The notes: a model not told the origin generated them from the sequence alone. DNA of 64,000 nucleotides from Psilocybe azurescens (GCA_023853785.1 JAJIRX010000581.1:62001-126000), one strand, 5' to 3'. Counted from the stretch's first letter, positions 24,052 to 37,711 are shown. Program-made: numbers and translations.

Positions 24052-26560
24052 TCATCGGGCATGAAGTCTGGTCTGTTCGTCGGAGTTCCTCCTCATAACC
24101 TGTGCGGCCGCTGCGCTTGCTTTCGCCATATTCTGCTGTCGGCTCTGTGATTTACGACCATATTCGCTGCTCATCCTGATCCTCTTGCCGTATATCCACA
24201 GAAGAAAGGGCCTATTCATTCGAGAAAGTCAGAAAAGATAACCACAGCGGGCTGAAACAATAGTCTTACGCAGGACACCCGAGCCCGATTGCCAGACACG
24301 CCAATATTGTGTCTCCTTTACCATAACCTAGTTTGTGATACATTGCTGGTGCAAATAAGGGGGAATCCAAATCCCGCTAGAGACCTTAGAAAGGACACTG
24401 CGGCAAGAGCTAAGAGACACAAGCATTGAACATCCATTGATAGATAACAGGTAAAAATTGAAATACCTACCTGATGCAGCGTAGAGCGTGAACGAATCGA
24501 TGACATACGTTTGCATGGACTGAAAAACGAGAACCATTCCCGAACCGACGCATGCGATACCCTTTTCAAATTTCAGCAACCCTCCTCGAAAGAGGGAAGA
24601 ATAAGAGAAATCACTCACGACGTCGGTCGCAATCCAATGCAATCTCTGCTGGGACGACCACCCAGTCAAAAACAATCCAAAAGGAAGAAGAATCGTCCCA
24701 GGAAACAAGGAGGCTAATATAGGAATCAATTGACCATACAATCGAAAGTTTATATGTACACTTACGAAGCCTAAACTCAGGCTCGCCTACTCCATCGTTT
24801 TTGGTTTTGAAGTGCTTATACACTCGATCTAGGACTCGAGCGTTAATTTGGGAAGTCAGCGTCAATCCGACGCCGAGAGCGATATAATTCAACCCTGCTA
24901 TTCCAGGGCGCTCTCGATAAACCTCCGTAAAGATCAACGGCATGGTTGTCAGAAACACTAGCCCTGAGGTCAATCCTTTGTAGAACACAGAAAAAGACGA
25001 AACGTACGATAAAATATCCCATAGACGAACGCCATGTATATTCCGATGACTTGGATGATCGGCTCTTTTACGAAGAGAAGAAATGGGCGAGTCAACGCCT
25101 TCCTGAATATAGCTTTCCACCTGCAAAACTTCTGTGAGAAGAGACGATAGAACAACTTATAGCTTAGCTTACGACCGGTCATTGTTTAAATCATACACTG
25201 TTCGTACCTCCTTGTACGGGCTTTTTCTAGATCGAGGTTCTTACACATCTCACTAGCCTTTCTGTCGAGTAATAACGGGGCGTATGCTAACCGAACCTAT
25301 CATGAATACGACACCATCTAAGATTAAATAGAAACGTACTTTCGCGCAGATATATTAGACCGATGGCCTGAATGACAGCATCGGCAATGCTTGTCGACCA
25401 AAATACCCATCTCCACGTTGTACGTTCAGCTATCCTAGATTGATATATGAAAGGTAAGAGTTTAATGCTCAATCCAATATGAGTTTAATACTAACCAACC
25501 TCCGCAGATAGGACCTACCACAGGCCCCAGAAGAGGAGCGAGGGAGTATATTGCTATAGCTCTCCCTCTTTCCTCCGGTGCCCACATATCCCCCAATACA
25601 CCACCTCCGACCTGGATATGTAAATACGTTTATTAAAATTGCTAAGTGGAAAGACACACGGATAATGGGGCACTTCCTCCAATGCCAGACAGGAAGCGAA
25701 AGGCGATAAGTTGACTGCGATTTTGAGCAAACCCACAGCCCAAGTTCCACGCTAAATAAACGTAACTTTCAGACTCGTAAAATGGTGGTCGTATTGCCAT
25801 ATTTACCAAAGAAAAACAGGTTCGCAAGCTGAAGCACCCTAGACCGACCGTATATCTCGCTCAATGGTCCTAGAAACTAAAAGCTATTAGTTCTTTTGAT
25901 AACAATTTCAGATAATAAAATGCGTACCAATGGCCCAACGGCTTTGTGTTTCAGAAGGTTAATAAATGCACGAGAAGCTCGACGCTGTGGCAAACGTACC
26001 ATATCCCAAAATGAAGACGCTGATGGTCATCGCCAAAAGCGCCGTACTCCGTATTCCAAACTCGGCTGCGATTTGTTCAGTAGCGGGGGCGACCATGGAT
26101 GATGCCACCGGGGATATAAAGGTGAAGGAGGAAACCACGAGGGTAGAACTCCATTTCTTCTTATAACTCCAACTATTTTTGGAGAAAGCACCAATAAATA
26201 ACGCTGTTCTATGGATTCGAATGGTGTCCTGACATACTGTTTAGGATCTGCCTTATCATTCGGACCGTCCCAATCAACCCAAAGAGTGTCTTTCCCCGAC
26301 TCTCCATGCTCCATAGTACGCTCTCTGGTAACAAATTGCTCGAGTTCCTCTTCCGAGAAACCATCTATATCGTCGAGGAGCATGCTGCTGGGTCTCACAA
26401 TTGCCTGGGGTTTATGTTGCGCCTCGGGCCTACGGTGCACCGATTCGCCTGCAGCGGTGGACGTAGAACCCGTATGCACAGAAAGAGTGTCGCTTTCGCT
26501 TTCGCTCGTACTTTCTTGCGCTGCACTGCTCCCGGTCGCTGAGTATGCTAAAGGCTCCAT
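24052..26560 (-). CDS. MFS transporter, DHA1 drug/polyamine antiporter type (copy 1)
   Basis: The first of three tandem paralogues. The start at 26560 gives an acidic, serine-rich cytoplasmic N-terminus (about 120 residues) ending in [15 protein letters not shown], the linker typical of fungal DHA1 carriers just before the first membrane span (WSYKKKW). Membrane segments follow, with [22 protein letters not shown] (the loop 2-3 signature), [51 protein letters not shown]...[12 protein letters not shown], a long central loop, [23 protein letters not shown] and [10 protein letters not shown]. The basic C-terminal tail ends [12 protein letters not shown] with TGA at 24052. Such proteins export drugs, toxins or polyamines at the plasma membrane in exchange for protons; the substrate is unknown. 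Many short introns; the joins checked keep frame. Confidence 0.88.
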
Positions 26561-26801
26561 TGCGGTTTGGTTCGACTCAGAAACCACGAAGTTCTTGATG
26601 ACCCTCTCCTGATCTAAAAATAGATTAAACACAAATGACCTCAGATGAGCCCAGTCGGGCAGCAAACTGGCGAGCCAGAGTTCATTTTCAGTTAATCGAT
26701 AAATTTTTTTTAAAGAGGACATACTACATAATACGAACAATAATCCCTATCGCCCTGTGCGATATGAGGCCAAACGCCATCTACAGTGTGGGTAAGTAGT
26801 A

Positions 26802-29269
26802 CTAATTTGCTCCATCTTTTTCTACATGGCTGTTGCTGCGATTGGCAGTAGAGTCTATCGTTGAGCTTGCCGACAGCGGTTGTTGGAGCTTCGGATTGGC
26901 TGCGTATCTGCTTCCCATTCTTATTGTTCTTCCATACTTCCATAGGAGAATCGGACTGCAATAGTGAAACGTCAAATGTGATGGCGACTAGAAAGAAACT
27001 ACCTCCAACTTACGCTGGGCAACCTATTGCGATAGCTAAACAAGCTAAAATCGTATCTCCTTTACCATAACCAATTTTGGCGTACATCGCAGGCGAAAAA
27101 GGGGGAATCCAAAACCAGCTAGCGAACGCAGAGTGTTCACGGCCGCTAACGCTACGATCGAAGGTCTGAGAATGAGAATGTACGAAGAATAGGGCCGGGC
27201 ATACCAGAAGCTGCATGCAAGGTAAATGTGTCGACGACATAGGTCTGGACTCCTTGAAAGACAAGATTCGACCCGGCACCAACGAATAAGTTTCCCTTCC
27301 ATATTTTCTGAAATTAAGTGATGAACATCCAGCGCGATAGGTGTGGACGTACGATGTCGACTGCAATCCAGTGTATTTTTTCTGAGCCGACCACCCGCTC
27401 AATAACAGACCAAAAGGAACCAGCATAGATCCAAGGATGATCGTCGCTATACGGATTAAATCACTTCATGTTTCTTTTTAAGTAATTGAAATACTGACGA
27501 AGGCGAAACTCAGGCTCCCCAACACCGTTATTTTTGTTCTTGAAATAGATGTAGATACGATCGATATACCGGGCACTCGCTTGAGAAGAAAGCCATAACC
27601 CCAAGCCTAATGCGATATAGTGGAGGCCCCCGGCACCAGGACCCTCGTTGTATATGCCGCTAAATATAATAGGCGCACTAGTGAGGAATACTAGTAGTAC
27701 ACATGTTCTCAATTATCAAACAAAACGAAACAGAAAGATAATAGTAATATTCACGCACTATAAAATATCCCATACACAAACGCCATGTATAATCCAAGGA
27801 TCTGGACAATACTCTCGTACGCAAATAGCCGGAAAGGTCGCGTCAATGCTTTTCTAAATATATTCTTCCATCTGAGACGATCATTAGCACTGTATAGCAG
27901 GCTGAGCTCAATTCTGGGAGCCTTACGTTCGTTCTTCAGAGGACTCGAAAATTGTCCGCACTATTTTATGCGGCCCGGTTTCAAGATCGAATCTTTTTCG
28001 TATCTGGTTTGCTTTTTGCTCAAGCAAGAATGGTGCATAAGCTAAATACGTCAATACGTTAATAATGAACATTTACGGGGGCTGACGGAAACGTACATTC
28101 TCGAAGGTAGAATAGTCCAGTTATTTGCACTACAACATCTACTAAACTTGTTGACCAAAAGACCCATCGCCAAGTTGACCTCTCAGCGATCCTAATCAGT
28201 AGGCAATCCTCATTAGTATAATGCAAGCTGTAAAGGTTCACTGAATTGCATTATTTGTTACTAACCATCCTCCACACACAGGTCCTATAGCTGGTCCTAA
28301 CAGCGGTGCCAGTGAATATACCGCAATAGCCTTACCCCTCTCTTCTGGAAGCCATATATCGCCAAGAACCCCTCCACCGATCTTACCATATGATAAAAAA
28401 TCAGCCCACGGAAATATGGCCATTTGTGAAGCTTAAAGACTCACAGCAAGCGGTGCCCCTCCGCCGAGTCCAGCCAGAAATCGAAAAACAAGTAATTGTG
28501 TTTTACTTGTAGAAAACCCGCACCCCGTGTTCCAGGCTATATACAAAGAATGCACAAGCATCACATAAGCGTATCAGAAAAAAAATGACAATCAGGTATG
28601 GAAATTTACCTAGATAAAATAGATAGGATAATTGCAGGACTCGGGTGCGGCCGAATATCTCGCTGAGAGGTCCTATAAACTACAATAATGCCCGTCAGAT
28701 ATATCTCAGACGCCAAAGAATAAATAAAAACGATGATGAAGGTACGCACCAAAGGACCCGCAGCTGGCAAAGAGAAATTCAAATTCAAATTCAAATTGCA
28801 ACCAAAGCGTGGCTAAAAATAGAACAAGAAAATACCCACCATATCCCAGCAGAAAAACGCTAGTCGTCATAGCTATAAGCACGTTGCTCGTTATTCCGAA
28901 GTTCTGAGCTACTTGGTCACTTGCAGGTGCAATCATAGACGACGAAACGGGTGAAATGAATGTGAAAGACGAAACAACTAGCGTCGCGACCCATTTCTTT
29001 CGGTATGGCCAACTAGGACATTGTCAGCTCGATTAAGGTGGCTTGGACTTCCGACAAGAGGCCATCGGCAAAACTCACTTTTTCGGGTTTGAAGGGTCAG
29101 AAGGGCCATCCCAGTCAACCAAGAGCACCTCGCTATCTGTGATGGCTTTATCTCCGTCGCAAACGCGCTCTGCCCGTCTCTTTTCCGAGTTCGATCGTAC
29201 TTGTCCCTCGGGTACACTTCCGGATCCCCTGATGGAATCTTGGGCACCCTTCTCTGCAGAACCGGGCAT
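26802..29269 (-). CDS. MFS transporter, DHA1 type (copy 2)
   Basis: A tandem paralogue of the flanking copies, with its end 241 bp before the start of copy 1. The best ATG is at 29269 ([15 protein letters not shown]...). Its N-terminus ends with [17 protein letters not shown], then [102 protein letters not shown] and [10 protein letters not shown]. The last exon reads [18 protein letters not shown]...EKDGAN and ends at TAG 26802. Introns sit at the same positions as in copies 1 and 3, which supports origin by gene duplication. A (AAATTC)4 run at 28776-28798 lies at an exon/intron edge and was treated as intronic. Confidence 0.86.
28775..28798. repeat. Hexanucleotide tandem repeat AAATTC x ~4
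   Basis: Four consecutive AAATTC units inside MFS copy 2, apparently within an intron. The other two MFS copies do not have it at this place. Confidence 0.7.
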
Positions 29270-29955
29270 CGAAGATAATGCGTCTGCTTCACAAGAGTCG
29301 TTCAAGAGCGTGGTCTGCAGGCGGTAGCAAAGCTTCAAGAGAGTATAAAGGAATCCGACTTGTAGGTATTCCAACTGCTTTCAAAATCCTGTGAGGACAC
29401 AGGCCTTGAAGCAATTATAGACTCCGGTACGAGGATAAATAAAAGTCGGACAGAGTATCCGCTTTATAGAACCAGGTCGACTATCGATGACCTTATTTTG
29501 ATGACTGATGAATAAGCGCGAGGGGCATGGAAAGTGTGAGTGAGTCATCTGAGAAGGATATGTTTCCGATCGCCTGACCTGCCCATTGCATGCAGAAAGT
29601 ACACCTCGAGGGGATTTGTGCTAAGCTGAAACTGGTATCTAAAGAGATGGACGTCGGAGCCGTTGGAATATTTTATATGTGCAGTCTCGGCCGATAGATG
29701 ACTTTGACTTTCATCTTGTAATTTTTTCTTAGAAGTATCCCATCCAGCTCCACTGGCGTGAAAATTAAAAATATAACAATAACATTAGAGGCGGCCGTAC
29801 ATACGCCCAAAAGTCATAAAGTACATACTGCGAATATGTATACACCTTGTATTCCCCTGCGCTCTAAATCAGTTGAGCAAGTCCAAGTCCGTGCGAAAGC
29901 AATGCGACAGTGATTATCACGTTCTAAAGTAAACTGCAAGTCGTCGTATAAAATC
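29270..29955. other. Spacer between MFS copies 2 and 3
   Basis: 686 bp holding the promoter of copy 2 and the 3' end of copy 3. No further gene seen. Confidence 0.45.
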
Positions 29956-32459
29956 TTAAACGGCATTCTTCTTTTCGTTATGGTGGTCGTTATGCGAGGC
30001 CTCGAGAGTCGGACCGGCTGATATAGGCGGTGATCGCGGATGCGCCTGTTTGTTCGCATATCTGCTGCTCATTCGGATTCTTTTACCGAATTTCCAGAGG
30101 AGGATTGGACTGTCGCACGAAAAAGAGTTGAGGTCAGCAATAGGCTACGCCGGGATGTCTTCTATAGAATAAGAACTTACGCTGGGCATCCTAGTGCAAT
30201 GGCTAAAGCTGCTAGAATGGTATTGCCTTTTCCATAACCAAGCTTGGCGTACATCGAAGGCGCAAAGAGAGGGAATCCAAAACCAGCTAACGAGCGCAGC
30301 GTGGACACAGCTGCCAAAGCTGAGAGAACGAGAAGACTTAGATAAGCGAAGGAACGCTAAGGGTCGGAAGAGAAAGAAACGTACCAGACGCCGCATGTAG
30401 CGTAAACGTATCGACGACATAGGTTTGAATGCCCTGGAAAACGAGGATCATGCCTGCCCCGACACACGCAATGCCCTGCAGTCCAATATCAACACTGTTT
30501 AATCAGAGCATAAAATAAATTTATGAAATAGACGCACGAAGTCGACAGCGATCCAGTGTAGCTTATGTTGTGCCGCCCAGCCACTTAGCAGCAACCCGAA
30601 AGGAAGAATTATAGATCCTGGAATAGTGGTTGCTGTAAGGGATTAACCTCCATGTCAGTTGTAGATCATGTCTCGGACGATTATCACTACTCACGAAGGC
30701 GGAATTCAGGCTCGCCGACGCCATTGTTCCTCTTCTTGAAGTGTATGTATATGCGGTCCATGAACCGAGCATTGACTTGGGAAGACGCCGACAATCCAAT
30801 GCCGAGCGCAATATAATGCAGTCCCCCAATTCCGGGACCTTCGTGGTAGTTATCCCTGAAAATGACTGGCATCGTAGTGAGGAAGACTACGAAAAAGGGT
30901 CAGTACAGACTCTAAGGAAGGAGGAAAGGAGGAAAGAACGTACGATAGAAGATTCCATATACGAATGCCATATATACTCCAAGAATCTGAACGATGGTCT
31001 CATATGCGAAGAGTTGGAAAGGTCGTGTCAATGCTTTTGCGAATATATGCTGCCATCTGGAATGATAACTTGAGCATTTTCGAAAAAGGAAGGGCGTGGT
31101 CGAAAACTTACGATCGTGGTTCCGCTGACTCGAAGATAGTCCTAACTTCTCTATGCGGCGCGTTTTCTTCATCAAGTTTCTTTCGGATCTCTTTCGCCTT
31201 TTGTTCAAGTAGGTAGGGTGCAAATGCTGAAGACAAAGAGCGTCAACGCTAATTGAACAAAGGCAAGGGCAAAGATGGACAACGAGGGCTTACTTTCACG
31301 AAGGAAGAACAGGCCGGAGATCTGAACCAGAACGTCAACAATACTGGTCGACCAGAATACCCATCTCCACGTCGACCGCTCCGCAATCCTGGACACTTGT
31401 CAATAGCTGGATAGTTCCATTGCAGAACCAAGACTGACCATCCTCCGCATACAGGTCCAACAACGGGCCCAAGAAGTGGAGCAAGAGAGTATATCGCAAT
31501 CGCCCTTCCTCTCTCCTCCGCATGCCATATGTCTCCGAGAACGCCTCCACCAATCTATTTAAATCGAGACAAGAGTGAGCGCAAGGATGACGCTATGAGA
31601 TAAAAGAGGGACGCACAGAAAGTGGAGCACTGCCACCCAATCCAGCCAGTAACCGGAAAACTATCAGCTCATTTTTGCTTTGAGCAAATCCGCAGGCAAT
31701 GTTCCAAACTATATGTGACAGTACGAAAGATTGAGAATGAGCATAACAGAGCGCATATATTTTGTAATCGGTGACAACTAACCAAGATAGAAGAGATTAG
31801 ACAATTGAAGAACTCGCGAGCGGCCGTAGATCTCGCTCAATGGCCCTAGAAACTGCATCCATGCAGTCAGCCTTTGCAATTCAATCTATTGAAAAGCCTC
31901 AAAATACATACTAGAGGACCAACAGCTGTTGGGAAGAACCACGATCAGCTTCAATTGTGTGCCCAAAGATACAGAAACTCACCGTATCCCAAAACAAATA
32001 CGCTAGTCGTCATCGCAATCAATACAGAGCTGTTGATTCCGAATCGCTGTGCTACCTGTTCAGTTGCAGGTGCGATCATGGATGAAGAAACAGGTGATAT
32101 GAAAGTGAACGACGAGACAACAATGGTAGCAGCCCATTTCTTTTTGTACGACCAACTGATAAAAGACGTTATCAGCAATGATTGAAATAAAGTCACCAAC
32201 AAGCGTACTTTTTAGGATTCAGTGGATCATTGGGACCGTCCCAGTTAACCCAGAGCACACCATCGTTTGATTCTGTGTCTTCGCTGTGACCTCTTTCCTT
32301 CTCTCTTTTATCTTTAGAATCCATCACTATATCTGCCGGATTTGCATCGTTAACATCTTCAGGGACAACTTCGCCTGGCAGGGTTGGCGCCGAGTCTGAT
32401 CTCATTGATGATCTATTTTCATGGAAGGAGCTAGCTTTCCCAGTCGGATAGGAGGTCAT
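29956..32459 (-). CDS. MFS transporter, DHA1 type (copy 3)
   Basis: The right-most of the three tandem transporters. ATG at 32459 ([18 protein letters not shown]...), an acidic N-terminus ending [17 protein letters not shown], then [75 protein letters not shown] and [10 protein letters not shown]. The tail [18 protein letters not shown]...NEKKNAV ends at TAA 29956. Architecture and intron positions match copies 1 and 2; the N-terminal and C-terminal tails are the most divergent parts. A proton-coupled export role is likely, substrate unknown. It is divergent from GH55 copy 2, with about 1.5 kb between the starts. Confidence 0.88.
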
Positions 32460-33975
32460 AGAGCACACTGGACGACGAGGGCGTATTCGTTGAAAGTAAT
32501 GAATGGCGTGGGTCTTAAATACGGTGGACTGGTCGGGGAGAATACGATCGAACCGGGTGGATTATAGGGTTCATGACAGTCGTTTACCCATTGATGACAT
32601 CGACCTGGTGACTCCCAGGAAAACCCGGCAATAGAACCATCAGCGGGAGCGTTGCCGTCGTGAACTGTGTGGGAGACGGACAGGCTTCCGTAGTTCCCTC
32701 TCCGAGGGATATAAATACTTCGTGGTGTTTTGCATTATGCGTTATTGCCCGTCGCCGGCCCCTCGTGCATATGGTGCGGTGACGATTGTATGACAGTCTC
32801 GAGGTCGAGGACCCATATCAATAGTGGTGTTCGTGTTGTTGAAGAGGCCCAATGAGATGATAAGCGGTGTAGAGAATCGAATGTCAACGACATGTCATCC
32901 ATGGGTCGTTAACCGCCTTCCGAATCCACGGATTGTATGTACCAGCATGTACCTCGCTTACTGGGTTCTAAGAAAGATTATTTCAGTTCCTTTCCAATTT
33001 GACGGATCTCCAAATAGGCATGTGCCATACTCTTGTCTGATAAAAATGCCCCGGGCCATGCAGGACCAAGGGAGCATCGGATGTCTAGCCGGGCTTTGGG
33101 TTTATTGACTCGAGGCTTGTAGAACGGGTAGATGCAGATCAAAGAACAGTTCATAGTAGACTGAGGATAGTAGATATTCGAATTGTCCATATTGTGTACA
33201 TCGAACGTCAATTGTGGCACATATATGAGCGCAATGTGAGCGTTGAATTGGTGTTGAACCAACGTTGAAGGGAGCACTGTCGGAGTTGAATCGGATATTT
33301 AATTATATTGATGCGCCTGTCGAACACCTATCACTCACTTTCATACGACTTTCATAGCCCATTTTCATCTATGGGCTTCTGGCGCTTACGCTTTATGTGA
33401 CACTGCAGTTATACTATCGGAAGAAGACATTATTATCTGTAAGTATACGTGGACAGAAGCTATTAAAGTGCGCAGGAATCGTAAAATTGCATGATACTAC
33501 CACCCAAAAGGCTAAAACAGTGAGTATATGGGCCTGAAAAGAGTGTACTGAAGTCACTTTAACTAATTATTCTAGTCCCAGACTATTTGCGTCCTCGCTC
33601 AGATGTATGCCCTGCGTAATGAACGACATCGCACCATGATACCGTAATAAGGTAGGCGGATTCAATACATAGTGGCTTTCATAACCGAAGATTTTGCCCC
33701 AGGAAGATTCGAAGACTCATAAACTAAGATCATCTGCCTGTCAAACACGTCTTCCAATCGTGCCAGCAAAGCGCCAGTTGTAAATCAACGTAATCGCTGT
33801 CTACATTGCTTCGATATTCGGACGACATCAGACGGAAGTGTATATAAGAACAGCCCCGCCCTTTCAATCTGGCAGGTCTCAGTTCCTTCATTATGAGCAT
33901 CTAATCCCCTCGGTCCTCCATCACCCACTTTCCGGCTCGAGTCTCGGACGCGACGCGCGACCGCGTTTTGCAAAA
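32460..33975. other. Divergent promoter region between MFS copy 3 and GH55 copy 2
   Basis: 1.5 kb without a coding signal. TATA-like sequences occur near 32709 (suitable for the minus-strand MFS gene) and at 33841 (for GH55). No other feature recognised. Confidence 0.4.
33841..33848 (+). promoter_or_regulatory. TATA-like element upstream of GH55 copy 2
   Basis: The sequence TATATAAG lies 135 bp before the ATG at 33976, a reasonable distance for a fungal core promoter with a short leader. Position and sequence only; not otherwise supported. Confidence 0.35.
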
Positions 33976-36900
33976 ATGACGTCACGTGTTGGCGCACGCT
34001 CTCTGTTTATCTTTGTCTTGACGGGTTTTGCATGTCAAGCTGCTCTCATTTCAACACCACATCGTAGCCAACTCGCAGAAATCATGTCACCAAAGTCTTT
34101 ATTCAAGTCACCCCTAAAGTTCTTCTCCCCCTCTGATTCCAGCATACCCAGCGAGAAGGCTGGAACAACAACGGGATCCAGCCCTTTCTGGATGGAGAAG
34201 ATCAAGCATCAAGGAATTTCTCCGTTCAATCCCAGTCCAAAGACGTACAAGGTGTTCAGGAATGTTAAAGTGAGTTATCTTCTAAATTATGCTTTACTGG
34301 TGAATGAATCAAATGCATCCGATGCTTAGGATTACGGTGCTGTGGGAGATGGTGTGCATGATGATACTGTGGCCATCAAGTAGGATGCGAACTCGAGGCA
34401 CTACATCCTGAGGCACTGCATCAAATCTAACAGACTCATTTTAGTCGTGCTATAACGGATCAGAATCGATGCGGTGGTGGCACCTGCCAATCTTCGACGT
34501 GAGCACCGTATCATAATCCTCCATATATCACTGGTCTGACCTTATGTAAAGTGTTTCTCCAGCCGTTGTATATTTTCCACAAGGGTAAAGAAAGAGTTCC
34601 CACTCTTTGACGAAAACGCGGACTAACATGCAGGTATAGGACCTATCTGATATCGGCACCGATTGTTCCTTACTATTATACTCCAACTTATCGGTGACGC
34701 CAAAGTTCCTCCTACTCTACTGGCTACCCAGTCCTTCAATGGTTTTGCCGTTATCGGTACCAACCTTTTCTATGAAAACATACTTGATATTATCTCTGAC
34801 ATATTAGAAAAGATGCCAACCCGTATATCCCAGGAGGAGGAGGCGCCCAATATTTTCAGGCCACTAATAATTTGTGAACACCTTCACCTTTCCATGTTTA
34901 AAGCTAATTGTTCTCTCCAAAGCCATCGATCAATCAGGAACTTTGTTATTGATGTTAGACGGTAAGTGTTTTTGGTAGATTAATCAACAGTCGAAACATC
35001 ATTGAAATATATGGCAGGGTTCCGTCTGAAAAACAACAAGGAACAGGCATTCACTGGCAGGTCGCCCAAGCTACGTCGCTCATGAACATCGTTTTTGAGA
35101 TGTCGTCTGCACCCAACACTGCACACCAAGGTTAGTTGGTAAAATATAAGACTAAAGTCACCAGAAATTCTGACGATTTCCCTAAGGAATATGGATGGAG
35201 AACGGGAGGTTAGCTCCTTTCTGTTTGGTTATACTATTCTTTTATATTCACTGTGCTATAGTGGTGGATTCATGGGCGACCTAACATTCAATGGAGGTGA
35301 ATCGACTATCCTGTAATAAGTTTTGGTGGGGATACCGGTGCTGATTTATGAAATGCTCTAGGAAAATTTGGCATCTGGGGTGGAAATCAGCAGTTTGTCT
35401 CGGTCTCTTTCGACAAAAGTACAGCCAGTACTAACAGGGTGATTTTAAAGGTTCACTGTCCGGAACATTACCATCAACAACGCGCAAACGGGAGTCTATA
35501 GTCTGTGGAATTGGGGTATGGCTGATCGTTTCTTTGATTCTTTGATTAGTTTCTTATATTGATCTTTCCAAGGCTGGACATATCAAGACGTGAAATTCAA
35601 TAACTGTCAGGTGCGGATAGTTTGCTCCTTTGAATGATGAATGACTGACAAATCTCAGGTTGGATTTGACATCGCTACTGGAGGTCTCACTACCGAAACT
35701 CAGGTATACATGATTTTGATCCGACTTGCGCAAGGCTTATACATAAAATCTTAATTTTAGACAACAGGCGCCCAAGCGATCATTGATGCAGTTGTTACCA
35801 ATACTCCGTGCTTTATCCGGACTTCGCGACCCTCCAACGGAAGTCTTGCCGGTTCACTAGTCATCGACAATGCAAAGCTTACCAACGTCCCCATAGCTGT
35901 TGGTGTACTCAACGGCTCAATGGTTCTCCCTGGCACCTCTGCGACAGAACAAACCAAGACGATTGCGACATGGGTGCAGGGGAACGTGTATAAAGGCAGT
36001 AATCCGAAAGGCGTGTTTACGCAAGGGAGTGTGCCATCGTCTATAAAGTCTCCCTCATTACTTGATTCAAATGGGAAGATTGTCAGCCGTGGTCATCCTC
36101 AGTATGCCGACCACGATGTGTCAGATTTTGTTAGTGCAAGAAACCATGGTGCCAAAGGAGATGGAGTCACCGATGACACGAAGGCTCTTCAGTCATTGTT
36201 TGATAATGTCTGTCTTCCTCCAACCCCCAAATCTTCCGTCCGCATACTGATATTCGATTAGTTCTCAGATTGCAAGATCATCTTCCTAGATGCCGGGTTT
36301 TACATTGTAACGTCTACGCTCAGTATTCCCGCTGGAACGCGCCTCGTTGGTGAAGGCTGGTCTGTTCTAGCGGGTAAAGGTCCAGCATTCCATGATCAGA
36401 ATGCCCCGCAAGTTGTATTCAAAGTCGGCGAAACAGGACAAGAGCCCGCGGAATGTGTGACCGAGATTACGGATGTGGTATTCACAACTGTTGGGCCTGC
36501 ACCGGGAGCCATTGTCGTCGAATGGAATGTCAGAGAACCGGAGGGCATTCAAGCAGGTGCTGGAATGTGGGACACGCATATAAGGTGAGAATCTAATTGT
36601 ACTTTCTTACCGTCTTGATTCCCTTACGCGAACTCTGCTGGTAGACTTGCCGGATGTACGATTTTTGCTCGTACTTTGGGTTGGATTATGTTCTAAAAGT
36701 TGTTTTCAGGTTCGGGAACGAACCTCGATGGATCAAACTGTCCCAAATCTGGAGCAGGAGGCTACGATAATTGCTATGCTGCCTTTCTTAGCCTTCACAT
36801 AACACCATGTGCAACAGGATACTTTGAGGTAATGGTATAATTGAACACTCCTATAGTTCACCGATAACACTTCCTTTCCATTGATAGGGAACATGGGTGT

Positions 36901-37711
36901 GGTTGGCGGATCATGACTTGGACTTACCAGACGAGGCGCAGATAACAGTATACGCTGGCAGAGGTATACTGTCTGAATCTAAGGGACCTATTTGGATGAT
37001 TGGGACGGCGTGTAAGTTTGTGGCGGCCATTTCTTTAATCTGTCCTTGTGGTAACACCGGTGCTGACTGGAGAGCGTTTTGTAGCCGAACATCACGTTCT
37101 ATATCAATATAACCTCGTTGGTGCCAAGAATCATTACATGGGCTTGATACAAACAGAAAGTGTACGTTAAGGCTTCTTCAAGTTCATTTAGTTCGAGCCT
37201 GATATACATGAATGCAGCCATATTACCAACCAAAACCTGCCGCCCCAACTCCCTTTAGTATAAACCCATTATATAAGGATCCAATTCCGTATGACAGCAT
37301 TTCACACTCATGGGCTTTGACGATTTCTGATTCCGAACGCATCCTCATCTTTGGTGAGTTTGCCTGCTAAATCTCCCGTGCCAAGTGAACTTGGATTTAC
37401 TAAAATGATTCCCTTTAGGCGCCGGGCTGTACAGCTTCTTCGTGGTCAGTCTCGCACTCGTATCTGACCGAAGCTATTCTATTTCATCTGAATGTTCTCT
37501 CTCATACATACAGAACTACTCTCAAGACTGTATAAACACGCGCAACTGTCAATCTCAGATCGCGAACGTAAATTCGAGCTCCGATATCAGCATTTATAGC
37601 CTTTCGACGGTCGCCTCTACGTATCAACTAAGCATCAAGAATAGTGGGGTCATTGACCAGCAGGATAATATTGATGGGTTTGCGTCGACCGTTACTCTGT
37701 GGACAGACTGA
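33976..37711 (+). CDS. GH55 exo-beta-1,3-glucanase paralogue with a one-base insertion (copy 2)
   Basis: Signal peptide MTSRVGARSLFIFVLTGFAC, a Ser/Pro/Lys linker, then the GH55 plan seen in copy 1: SSPFWMEKIKHQG, DYGAVGDGVHDDTVAI, ISAPIVPYYYT, DANPYIPGGGGAQYF, VYSLWNWG, FDIATGG, the second module ARNHGAKGDGVTDDTKAL, PGAIVVEWNV, WVWLADHDLDLPDEAQ, ILIFGAGLYSFF and the C-terminus ISIYSLSTVASTYQLSI ending at 37711. In the exon around 34641-34760 there is one extra C at 34683/34684 compared with copy 1. Read literally, the frame after IVPYYYT leaves GH55 sequence and hits TGA at 34695. Both sides of the insertion are conserved, so an intron does not explain it. Either the copy is a recent pseudogene or the base is a sequencing error. 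The other exons look intact. Confidence 0.8.

Noticed and set aside
24052..32459. A secondary-metabolite cluster around the MFS array
   Set aside because: No polyketide synthase, peptide synthetase, terpene cyclase, P450 or transferase was recognised in the window.
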